Shown here piece by piece: positions 48,240 through 58,331 of a DNA stretch of 64,000 bases (position 1 is the first letter of the stretch; the number at the start of each line of letters is the position of its first letter). The stretch is from Termitomyces sp. T153 (lineage: Eukaryota > Basidiomycota > Agaricomycetes > Agaricales > Lyophyllaceae), in assembly GCA_018296165.2 (NCBI GenBank), contig JACKQL020000001.1, forward strand, positions 2,418,001 through 2,482,000, read 5' to 3'. The notes below the pieces were generated by a model, which did not search any database, was not told the origin of the DNA, and saw only the letters and a list, made by a program, of their open reading frames with translations. Both the position numbers and the translations under genes were made by a program.

Positions 48240-51200
48240 CGAGCCTAGAGCCCGGTGCCGTTATTACAAGAATGTATAGTAGAGTAGAAATGAAAAAGGG
48301 GGTGCATAGGTTCGGCAGTTAGCTTGGTTAGGTCGAGGTTGGGCTTGGAGTTGGTGAGGACTGGGCCTTTGGTGTCACGGATGCTGGGGCTGCGGGGGCC
48401 GTGCGTCGGGTGCGAGCTTGAACTGTTTTGTGGCTTCGGTGTACCTAAGGAGGTGTTTAATAGCATTGGGTGCGGAGAACAGATATATTAAGGACTCAGC
48501 TCTGCATTTCAACAGCCGGACAAGGTGTATATGTCTCTCATAGCGGTATTGCAGGCATTCGAGGATGAAGTGTCATACCGACTCCACCGTCAGGCTGCGG
48601 CAGTGGGAGCATACTGGGGATTCAGCGTGGCGGATGCGGAATAGATGAAGGTTGAGTGGGAGGTGTCCCGTGCAGAATTGCATGAGCATGGCGGACTGAT
48701 GGCAGTCCAACAAACTGGTGAGGCGCATGTAGCTGCGTGAAGGCAACGTCCTGTCGAGTTGGTGAATCAGCCGGTAGTGCGGGGACTTCTTCCAGCGCCG
48801 CTTCCAGAGGACCTGGGTCACTGTCAAGTCAGTCTGCCAGGTAGCAGGGATGCTGAGGGGGAGCGGCTTGGTTCAAAGGTAGGTGGGAAGTGAGCTGGGG
48901 GGGCTGGATAGGCCACATGCAGCTTCTTTCGCTAGTACGTCTGCACGCTCATTAGGAGCAGAATCCATGTGTCCCGGCGACTAATGGACTTGCAAGTGAA
49001 TCATGCCATGGAAGTGGGGCTTCCACATGTTGTTCGTACCATGTACAAAACACCTGTTCAGCGCTGTGTGGAGGCGGTCCTGCTTCCTGTGGAGGTTCTC
49101 AGCAGCATTGTGGATGGCATCGAGGAGATAGTGGGTTGGGTGGGGGCGTTGGTTCCGCAGGGCGCGAATCAGGGCTTGACTGTCCATGCCAATGGCCGTC
49201 AGGCCTCGGAGCTGTTTGCTGAAACCATGTAGGAGATGTAGGCCTAGGGTCATACCAACTATTTCCACTTCGTAGACGGTGTGCTTGGTAGTCAAGCTGA
49301 GGAAGTACCTCAGGGAGGACCTCTCCTCATTGTCCACGTATAGGACCACTGAGGCACCTATGCCGCCTTTGTAACCTGACCCGTCGCAGTAGATTGCGGT
49401 AGAGGTGCGGTCGTGTGTGAGGCGTATTGCTTCGAGGGCTTCCTCCTTTGAGCTGGCAATGTGGGTGGTGAAGGCAGGCTGGTAGTTGGGGCGGCGTCGA
49501 TGAGCTCAGACAATTTCAATAGAAGAGGGGTTGACACCTGTGAAAAGGAAGAGATTGTGGAGAGGTGAGCGGTGGCGGTGGACAAAGCGCTTGGCAGCCC
49601 TGCGTGCCACAGTACCCACAGGGTGCGTGTCTGGCAGAGAGCCAAAGCATACCACCGCCCGGGTTAGTACTTTGCAGAAAAGGAGGTCAACAGGGAGGAG
49701 GTTGGCATGGGCGTCCAGCACGTCGCCAGCCGTGGTGCTTAGAGTGCCAGTTATGATTTTGGCAGCTCAGCGCTGTGCTGCACTGATCTTCTTAGTCACA
49801 GCTAGTGAGCCCATTCGGTGTGCGCCCTTAGGGCCTTCACGAACGCCTGTGTACCAAATGTCCGCAGCATAGGTGAATGCTGGAATGGCTACAGTATTAT
49901 AAAGCTGGCGCACGCGATGGGGTGGCATTCCACCTGAAATTCGTGAGAGCCTGGAAATCTGGTGGGTCCACCATGCAGCACTTGCAGCAACTTTTTGTGA
50001 ATGTGCTGTCCAGCGGAGTTTGGGGTCAAAGATGACCCCAAGGTACTTGTAAGACATGACCGTATCGACTGTCTGGGCAGTGACAGAGCCGTCAAGGTTG
50101 GTGCATCTAAGGACAATGTTAGGGGGAGCCGCGTCCCAGTGGGAGCGAGGGAAGTCCATAAGTGCCAGTTTTGAGAGTTTGAATGGCGAGTGGTATAACA
50201 GGGACCATTTGAAGGCCCCCCTACCACGCTCCATAATGTCTCTGATGATTTTGTGGGTCTCCGTCAGAGACTTTGCCATGGCAAGAAACATCGCATCATT
50301 GACAAAACCAGAGGCAAGCTCTGATTTGCTGTTGAGGCAGGCCGCTTGGATGAGAGGCACATTGTAAAATGTGTAATATAGCATGGAGAGGGGGCAGCCC
50401 TGGGTGGTGCCGTTAGTGATAGAGATCCAATCTGAGATGAAGTTGTCAAAGCGGAGCTTCGTGCGTCACCCAGTAAGCATGCGTTCAGCCAGCTGGATGT
50501 AGCATGTAGGGATGCCACGTTCCCTCATATTGTGTATGAGGCAGTCTTTGACTGTGTTGGGGAAGGCCCCCTGAACATCAAGAAATAAGGCAGTCGCTAC
50601 ATTATCTGAGCGCCATGCATCCTTGATCCTTGAGACCACCAGATGCATGGTGTCTGTCGTGTTTCGGCCAGGCCGGCCCCTGAATTGACCAGGCGGGAGC
50701 ATTCTGTACTTTTCTGCAAGGTAGGAGATGTCAGCAGCCACCATGGTGGAAAAAAGCTTCCCAATGGTGTTGAGAAGGCCAATAGGCCTGTATGCTTTTG
50801 CGACATTATATGCAGGCTTTCCTGGCTTGCGTAAGACCAGGGTGGTAGACTCTAACCAGCTCGGGCGGTATACCCTGAGCTTGAACACTGCCGCAAAGAT
50901 GAAGAAGAGGTGATTGACGAGAGCGTCGGCACACTGCTTGAGAACAATGTTGGGAATCCTGTCAGGGCCTGGAGCCTTGAATGGTAGGAGGTTGCCAATA
51001 GCAACTAGGATGCAATCCCTGGACAAACCAGGGGATGCAGGCAATGGGCGCAGGTAGGCAGAGAGGGGGACGGACGGGGAGGGAGGAGGAGGAAAGAAAG
51101 ACTCAGCTAGAGCTTCAGCTTTTGCTGCATTAGTAGTGGCCATGCTGGGTGTGCCATCCACTGAGGTTTTCAGGCTGGGCACCCTGTCACATGAGAAGTT

Positions 51201-52409
51201 GGAAGGGTCACGGACCACATATTTGTTGGCAGTGTAAATCTGCTGCGCATCGATGTTCTCAAGCCACTCTTTCCAGTGGGACTCCTTCGCAGATTGGATG
51301 GCATCAGCCATTTCGCGAAAGAGCCGTGCTGCCTCAGCTTTTGCTGGGTGGTCTGGGATATCCCGGAACCTGTAGGCAAGATTGTCAGCCTGACGCCTCT
51401 GGGCCTTCAGCCGTTTGAGGCCGCTGTTCCACCATCATTTGGTGTGCGGGCATAGTTTGCGGATTGGGACAATGTCGTCAATGTTCATGATTTCCTGAAT
51501 GATCAGGGTAAGGTCACGTACTTTGGTGTCAAACGCCTCCTCTGTGAGAATGGGAAGGGCCAGTGAACAGGTAGATAGGTGCTCCGTCAGAGCTTCATTA
51601 AACGCTGTCCAATCCACAGAGTGGAAGTCTTTGGAGGGGGGCGAGGATGTGCGCTGCACAGGGAGTTCGACCTCGGTGACTATGGGTAAGTGATCAGCAC
51701 GCGTAGGGCAAAGAGAAGGGACAATGTTGCATGAGATGATCGGGTCCACATCCGTATGTGACCTCCAGACGTTGTCAGGGCGAGTCCATCTATTGCTTGC
51801 TGTTTGCAGCATAGGGATGCCAGGGGGCAGGGCCAGCTCCATGTTGTATGCCGTCAGCATGTCAAGGAGTGGCTGGATGAAGTCCTTGGGACTGTTAAGG
51901 TGATGGTTGTCAACCGGTTTCCACAGCGGGTGGTGGCAATTGAAGTTGCCCAACCACAACATGCAGTCACTAGCGGAGGGGCAGGCAATGTGTGCTGACG
52001 AGGAGAGGAAAGAAGAGAGGGTAGTAAGAACCTCATTGTGTTTGCAGTCGTTGTAGATGTTAAACAGCGAGAGGAAACTGAATTTGCCTGCGAAGCAAAC
52101 AGCTGTGATATCTGTGGAGTGAATGGTCAGTTGGGTGAAGGCGTCTGTGGAGATGTTGGTGTTGATTAGTAGGACAGAGCGTGAGCGCGTGCTACCATCT
52201 TTTCTGTGGTCGGAAGGGTAAAGGACTCTCCAATAGCTGGAGGCCCTAGTGTTGCCCAGGAAGTCGAGGTATGGCTCTTGGATTGCGAGCACATCCCATT
52301 CTTTGGGGCGAGCCGCAGCCAGGATGTCTGCTTGTGCAGCGCTTGACTTACAAACATTTTGTTGCCAAATGCGCAGGGTGCCAGGAGCTGTTGGGAGATG
52401 CTGGTTCAT
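48240..52409 (-). pseudogene. LINE ORF2: endonuclease - reverse transcriptase - RNase H, inactivated
   Basis: The apurinic-like endonuclease (51440-52400) shows WDVLAIQEPYLDF, WLGNFNCHHPLW (GNFN for the usual GDFN) and TRADHLPIVTEVEL. The reverse transcriptase (50000-51300) has APGPDRIPNIVLKQC, AYRPIGLLNTIGKLF and TTQGCPLSMLYYTFY. Its active-site box reads GFVNDAMFLA (about 50290-50312) where FVDD is expected. RNase H (48980-49430) shows IYCDGSGYKGGIGAS, VYEVEIVG and IGMDSQALI. A terminal zinc-knuckle-like CSHC block is at about 48590. Stops are TGA at about 51435, 50466, 49767, 49506 and 48573, and TAG at 48981 in place of the W of HWSPGH. The 3' part to 47945 is untranslated. Confidence 0.9.
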
Positions 52410-52854
52410 TAATCAGAGGACGCGGGGGGATTGGCACCACGCTGACTCCTATGATGGCTCACTTGGGTGAACCCAAACTCGTCAAGGTTGCTTAGGCAGC
52501 TTGGTGCATGGCTGTCAGCAGGTGTCTTCTGCGTCTTCCGTGTCGGGGGGCATTGACCTGTAGTCTGGGCTGGTTGAGGGGGGTGGTTGGCCTTGGATGC
52601 AGAGACGCATGTGGCAGGGATGGGCTGGGCTGGGGGGCGTGTGCCGAGAGGAGGGGTGGGGTGTTTAGGGGGGGCTGTTGCCCAGGTGGTGTGGTCCTTG
52701 GTTGGGAAGTAGGGCATGCAGTTTTCGGGGAACCGCTTGTTGAATTCCTCGCAGCAAGAGACAAAGGCTGGGCACCCGCGGTCGGAGCTCGCGTGAGCAG
52801 ACTCCAGGCCACAGGATACGCACCTGTACTTGACTGCCTTGCAGGAAGTGGCAG
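52409..52854 (-). pseudogene. LINE ORF1, C-terminal remnant with zinc knuckle
   Basis: Begins abruptly at the LINE 5' boundary with KYRCVSCGLESAHASSDRGC, a CCHC-type nucleic-acid-binding knuckle. A Pro/Thr-rich tail runs to the stop at 52409-52411. That stop overlaps the ORF2 ATG as TAATG. The missing N-terminal part was lost by 5' truncation. Confidence 0.8.
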
Positions 52855-52866
52855 ACTTCCTTTATT
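52855..52866. repeat. Right target-site duplication of the LINE
   Basis: ACTTCCTTTATT, identical to 47912-47923. It lies inside the copia frame between DVQTIKE and its continuation on the left side. Confidence 0.9.
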
Positions 52867-54600
52867 GTTTGTACATCTTCACTAATAACTATTGCATGTT
52901 TAACAGCTTCTTTGACCCATTCAGCACCCATTCCCTTGAATTCAATACCACTAGTCTCTAAAATACCTGCAGTATTGATGATAAAGGTGGTTTTGGCTAT
53001 GTTTGACATCTTTGTAGTTTGTTTTTGCTGTCCTCAACTATACTGCTCAGAGTTGTACTGAGGAAGTCCTACAAGGGAGTTTTGGCATGTTCAGAGATGT
53101 GAAACATTGGTATGTGGTTGATTTTGGTCAGTTGATGTGTTTTTGATGGTCTTTTTGTCAGTTTCTGTTGTGCTTTTACTCAGCAGGCATGTCTGGTGTA
53201 TTGTTAACAGGTTTGGCTTTGGTGATTTCAGCTGATGCAGGCTTCAGTGGAGGTGTTTGGGGGCTGTCCAGATTGGATGAACTCCACTCCCACTCAATCT
53301 GGACACTGTCCAGGATTAGGGCAGCCTTTTTGCTGAAGTAAACATCTCTTTCAGCAGTTACTATGTTCTTACCAGGCCAGTAGATCCTGTACCCTTTTGA
53401 CTGATCATCAATTCCAACTACTTTTGCTTCTTTGACTTTAGATTTGAGTTTTCTGGCCCTCCACAACTTGACATAAACACTTTTGCCCCACTCACAGACT
53501 TTAGATAGATCAGGTTTTTGTCCTGCATCTATTTGATATGGTGTTGTATTACCAAGAAGTGAGCTTGTCAGTGTGCAGTTATGCAGCCACACCATGTGGC
53601 ATTTAGCCTCTGCCCAGAGGAATTTCAGGAATCCTGTGGCTATTATCATTGTGCAAGCACCCTCAATGATGGTGCAGTTGGCACATTCAGCAACACCATT
53701 TGATTGTGGAGAGTCATGGACTGTACAATTGCACGTTGTCCCAGCAGCATCTTGGTGAATCTTGATTTGCATGCTTGTAAACTCACCACCACAATCACTG
53801 CCATATACTTTTATAGCTGCATTTCTGTGGACTTTCATCCATGCCTCATAATTGCAGTATGCTTTGAAGATGTCTGATTTTCAAGGTGGGAACATGATCT
53901 GTTCTTTGTGAATGTATAAATTGACATTTGTATATGAATACAGGCTTTCTCCAATGGAGCATACCTGAGCTGGACCCCACAACAATCTTTTTCCCATAGT
54001 GTGTACACTGTTTCACTCTTCTTTGGAAAATACTAATGTTGCACTTTGTCTTTGATGCATGACTCACAAAATTTGGATTTTGACAACATGTCAAGCTCAA
54101 TGCCAGTGATCATTCCAAGGCAGACAGCCTCTCATAAGTTGCTGTGATTAATATGCCCCATTTGATGGTGGAGCTTGCTAATTGAAATAGATTTTAATGC
54201 AACACTTGCAACATGACTTTGGGAGATAACAGTTGATCCATCAGCACAATATCATCCATACAGGGACACAACCAATGACCTGCCATTATGGCTTTGGACT
54301 CCTGATGATGCACATTCCATCCTCAATAAGAAGATAGCAACCAGCACAATCAAGACACAATACAGACACCAGTGTGAAAGCCATAGTAGGTGCATAATAA
54401 ACCCTCTTAAGGAAAATGGGGACTAACTTTTCTCCTTCTTTCATGGATAGGCAGATTTGCAGATCTCCTCTGCCAAGAGCACTAAAGGTGCATCCATTGG
54501 CTGTGCAGACTGCTTCAGGGTGAATTTCCTGATGCAAAAAATGGCTGCTGGCACTGCAGTCAATGATATGCTGGCAGATGGAGATGCAGCATGGGCTTCA
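52867..54600 (-). pseudogene. Copia pol: protease, GAG-pre-integrase and integrase, decayed
   Basis: The protease is marked by DCSASSHFLHQEIHP (about 54500-54560), where DSGASSH is usual, so the catalytic Asp is kept but its context is changed. A pre-integrase zinc-binding region at about 54030-54130 is partly readable. The integrase (53176-53850) shows VYGSDCGGEFTS, HDSPQSNGVAECANCTI and GYRIYWPGKNIV. Several positions that are Arg in the family are Cys (AECANCT, GACTM, LHNCT). The region 52867-53009 (GMGAEWVKEAVKHAIV) is the linker before reverse transcriptase. Frame changes and stops make it inactive. Confidence 0.85.
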
Positions 54601-54769
54601 TGGCTATGTCTGGATGTGATGGTAAGTGCAATGTTCTTGTTGGTGTCATTGTCAGGGGTATCAATAGCAGGGGGAGGTGAGGAAGGCATAGTTTCTTCCT
54701 TCTCAGTTTCAGCAGCATTTGCTAACTTGCTTTTATCCACCTTATCTTTGCCCTTTTCTTTGTGCTTTT

Positions 54770-55666
54770 TCAGCCACCATTCAGGCACTTTACCTGCCAT
54801 GCTGCTGCCTTCTTCAAAGCATTTCTCCTTGGTGTGTCCATCCTTATTGCAGTTGTCACAGTGTCACTTATCTTTGGCTTTAGACTTAGACTTCCATTTC
54901 TCCCTTGATCACTGCAAGCCTTTGCATGTGCCACAATCACTGTTTTGTGTTGGCAATTGATGTTTGATTCAATAGTAGTGCTATTTGCTTCCTCATTGAA
55001 GTGCCAGATGAGATCCTGGCTCAAAACTGATTTCCCAGAGGTGCATGCAGATGTAGCAAGGGTAGTGAACAGAGGTTCATATGTAAGGGCAAGAGACAGT
55101 GATGTACAGATGTAGCTAGCAAACAATGCATCAGACAAAGGACAACCAATTTCAGCAAGACATTCTTTAATCACGACCATATTAACAAGGTGTGTACACA
55201 TGTCAATTTTGCTATTTTTGACAAAGCAGGTGTTCTGCAGTTGAGCAAGAAGGTTGGTTTTGTACATGGCTCCTTTGCTGCCATGAATCAATGTAAGCTT
55301 CTTCCAGATGGCAGTAGTGGTGGGTTCACCCTTGACTCAGTGAAAGGTAGACTGATCCACCATGCTGTAGATGATTTTGCAGACTTGTGCCTCTTTTTGC
55401 AACCACTCTTCCATTGCATCCTCAATCTCATCAATCTGATCATCAGTCAATGGAGCCAAGGACTTATCATCACAATAGAAGGATCCCTTACACTTGATGA
55501 GTGTGACCAGTTTACATGTGGTACCCATAAGGTGTCTTTGAAGTTCCTTTGATGTTCTGGCATTGGTAATGCATTCCTGGTATGTAGGCCAGTTCAATCC
55601 ATCAGCTGCAATCTTCAGGACTGTCAACTTTGTTGACAAAATATCATAGGTAATGTCAGGGCCCAT
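54770..55666 (-). pseudogene. Copia gag (UBN2-type) with zinc knuckle, decayed
   Basis: Starts MGPDITYDILSTKLTVLKIA, with the ATG at 55664-55666 inside the primer-binding site. The gag region reads GLNWPTYQECITNARTSKEL and, in a second frame, YKTNLLAQLQNTCFVKNSK. The zinc knuckle CDNCNKDGHTKEKC (C-x2-C-x4-H-x4-C) is near 54825-54865. Frame changes near 55340 and 54870 and a stop before the knuckle break the gene. Confidence 0.8.
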
Positions 55667-55670
55667 AACC
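55659..55670 (-). other. Copia primer-binding site
   Basis: On the minus strand GGTTATGGGCCC directly follows the LTR end ...CCTCAACA. It resembles the copia/Ty1-type site complementary to the anticodon region of initiator tRNA-Met (half-tRNA priming). Confidence 0.75.
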
Positions 55671-56150
55671 TGTTGAGGTAGGACCAGTTGGGGGACCTTG
55701 GATGACTGTAGTGGATAGAGGGAACCTCAGTGGTTAGGAAACACTATAATATATTGGGTATTTCTACCTGTAGTGAATAGAGGGACTACAGGTAATGAGT
55801 AGCATACTAAGTGTGATATATAGGATTGACTTATGCCTCAGTGGTTAGGAAACACTGAGGTGTGACATGTAATGAATGACAGAAAACATACAATAACCAA
55901 ATTAGGAAATAGTCAACTGTTTTCTTTAACAGTAACACTCTGAGACTGAGATAGGAAATAAGTCCAAGCTCAAGCAAGCATTGTAGAAACACCACTGCCA
56001 CAGCTATGAGTCTTCTCATAATTTATTATTATTCATATTCTGGCTATATCAATACTTTACATATTACATGATGTTAATCTTTTAATACAGTAATCCTACC
56101 ACTTGGGATACTTCTGTCTGGTGTGAACATAAGAAATTACACAAGAGCTT

Positions 56151-56982
56151 AGAACTTAAGAAATTCAATTTCTTTTCTGAAAACATGGCTGAACTCTCAT
56201 TTGAAGAGATTCCCCTTCTTTGTGCTCATTCCTGTCTCTCAGTAATATCAGACTAACTGACTGACTGCTGATTGATGTTCCAAATATGGACATCAGATCA
56301 TGTGGAAGGACTAGGTCAACTGATTTTGTTATTTGATATGCTGAGCATTTTTCTTTCTTTTCTAGCCAGCCCCCAACTTTTTTTCTTTTTCTCCATATGA
56401 CAATGGTACATGATCTGCACCAATGACTATATTTGACATGTTGGGATTCAGATTGGTGAAATTGACATGTGAAATACTGTATGCATATTAGTACACCCCC
56501 ATTTGTTTTCTGAGCCAGCCCCAACTTTTTTCTTTTCTCCATATAACAACGGTACATGATCTACACCAATGACTATATTTGACACGTTGGGATTCAGATT
56601 GGTGAAACCTGACATGGGGAATGTGTATATATATTAGTACAACTGACATACTGAGTTACTACAGAATTGTGCCACCTCAGGGACCTGTAAAAAGCCATGG
56701 GTACATGATCTTTACCAATGACTACGATTGACTCATTGAGACCTCTGAACTAATTGGGAGTTGACTGTCATGCTGAGTTACCCAAGTCAACATTGAATGA
56801 ATTTTTTGGTGTGAGAGGTGGCTTGCATGGATAGCTCGGTCAAGATGGTACTCTGTGTGGTTTCGGCCATGCTCAGCGTGCGTACGGAGTTGAGGATCAC
56901 CTCATGTGTGGTTGGAGTGTAAGCCACATGTCAAGATGAGTTCCGCCGCGTCACGGGGTCAAAGAGCACTTGCCGCCTGGCC
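56151..56982. other. Repeat-bearing spacer at the right edge of the transposon island
   Basis: Contains the diverged direct repeat described separately (56363-56760) and, after about 56800, a transition to GC-rich sequence. No gene recognised. The promoter of PPM1 should lie in the last ~150 bp. Confidence 0.5.
56363..56760. repeat. Diverged direct repeat, about 150-bp unit, two copies plus a partial third
   Basis: The unit contains AGCCCCCAACTTTTTTTCTT, CTCCATATGACAATGGTACA and GACTATATTTGACATGTTGG. Copies start near 56363 and 56513, and a weaker one with GGGTACATGATCTTTACCAA near 56700. They may be relics of LTR sequence or of another element; they do not encode protein. Confidence 0.75.
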
Positions 56983-58153
56983 ATGAACACGGACACGGAC
57001 GCCTCGATCCGACAGACGGACACGGACGCACTGCTAGCGCGGCTATCGGCGGTTGAAAAGGGGTACATTGCGGACCCGTATGTGCGTCGGTTTGTGCCTG
57101 CGCGTGGGCGGTGGGAGCCGCGGGGGCCGCTGATGAATGTGGGGACGTATGTGAGGGGGCGGGCGGTGGATGGGCTGGTGGAGGGGTGGTTTGAGGGTGC
57201 GGCGAGGGAGGGGAGGAGTGTGCAGGTTGTGAGTATGGGGGCGGGGAGCGATACGAGGTTTTGGCGTGTTGCGGTGAGTGTTGTTGTTGTGATTGATGAT
57301 GCGGCTCAGCACACACACTTAGACTGGGGAGTATAGGGATTTGCTGAGGGTGTATGTGGAGATTGATTTTGCAGAGGTGACGAGTAAAAAGGCGATGGCG
57401 ATCAGGAAGAGCAAAGAGTTGAGTGAGGTTTTGGGGGAGGTGAGGGTTGGTGAGTATGTGTAGTTACTTGTTACTTGCTACTGATTGTACAGAGAATGGG
57501 GGGACGACGGTACATGGGGAAAAGTATCATCTACTGGCTGCTGATCTGCGGCTGGGGCCCGAGACGACGCTGGGGCGACTGCTGGAGCCGATACTGGACT
57601 GGTCGGTGGCGACGCTGCTGCTGTTCGAGTGCGTGCTGGTGTACATGGAGCCGGGTGCGTCGGACGGGATTCTGCGGTGGTTTGCAGGGCACGTGGAGGG
57701 GCCGCTCGGGGGGATCGTGTACGAGATGTTTGGGCTGGAGGATGCGTTTGGAAAGGTGATGGTGGAGAATCTCAAGGTGGGTGCGGGCTGGATGGACGAG
57801 GTTGGGTGACTGACTGGTGCAGGCGCGGGGGGTGCTGCTGCCGGGGGCGGTGCCGTACAGCAGCGTGGAGAAACTGCCGGGACGGTTTCTTGGCACGGGG
57901 TTTGAGCGGGCGGGGGCTGTGACGCTGCGGGAGCTGTGGCGGGGACTTGGGGCCGAGGAGCGCGCACGGTGAGTGGTACTGGCGCTTTTTGCAGCGATTG
58001 TGACACGTGTGCAGGATCTGCGGGCTGGAGGGGCTGGACGAGGTGGAGGAGCTGGAGCTGGTGCTGGGGCACTACGGGGTGACGTGGGGGCTGCGGGGGA
58101 CGTGGTCAGCGTGGGACAGGGCAGGCGAGGCGCAGCGTCAGAGAGAAGATTAA
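56983..58153 (+). CDS. PPM1: Leucine carboxyl methyltransferase of PP2A (LCMT1/Ppm1)
   Basis: Methylates the C-terminal leucine of the PP2A catalytic subunit using S-adenosylmethionine, which controls regulatory-subunit binding. Starts MNTDTDASIRQTDTDALLAR (ATG 56983). The SAM site reads VVSMGAGSDTRFWR (about 57220-57262). After an intron (57276-57327) comes YVEIDFAEVTSKKAMAIRKS, and after another (about 57449-57492) KYHLLAADLRLG. Further along are LFECVLVYMEP (about 57625-57655) and, after an intron (about 57775-57821), VLLPGAVPYSSVEKLPGRF. The last exon, from 58013, encodes ICGLEGLDEVEELELVLGHY and ends QRQRED, stop 58151-58153. All family motifs are present. The gene is much more GC-rich than those at 1-40 kb. 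Confidence 0.9.
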
Positions 58154-58331
58154 AGACTCATGCTCGAGCGAGACCCCGAGTCGTGTTTGAATGTCATCAT
58201 GAAATAGATTGGAAGTTGACGTACCTGCGTAGAATAGAATAGAACCTGACGTACCCAAAAGTCATCACCCGCCGTGAGAAATTCAAAAAAAGCACGGATT
58301 TTCTCTCCGCTGCTGGCAGGACAACTCCCCG

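Larger units (their letters stand above)
47924..52854 (-). mobile_element. Tad1-like non-LTR retrotransposon (LINE), 5' truncated, inserted in copia
   Basis: About 4.93 kb flanked by a perfect 12-bp duplication. On the minus strand the 3' end is an A-rich tail made of AAAAAT-type units (47924-47945). The 5' end is cut within ORF1, as expected for incomplete target-primed reverse transcription. Removing the element restores one continuous copia reading frame, which proves the insertion order. Endonuclease, reverse transcriptase and RNase H domains in this order place it in the fungal Tad1-type group; the clade is inferred. Both ORFs carry stops. Confidence 0.93.
52855..56150 (-). mobile_element. 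Ty1/copia LTR retrotransposon, upstream half, with likely 5' LTR
   Basis: On the minus strand the order is LTR (from 55671 to an undetermined right end near 56 kb), primer-binding site, gag, protease and integrase, which is the copia order. The element continues beyond the LINE at 47608-47923. The 3' half, including the 3' LTR, is lost at the Helitron junction, so the two LTRs cannot be compared. The right LTR border is uncertain; repeated CAGTGGTTAGGAAACACT words occur at about 55727 and 55838. Confidence 0.8.

Noticed and set aside
56951..58072. Long minus-strand frames opposite PPM1
   Set aside because: Pro/His-rich antisense artefacts of GC-rich coding sequence; the plus strand has clear methyltransferase motifs.
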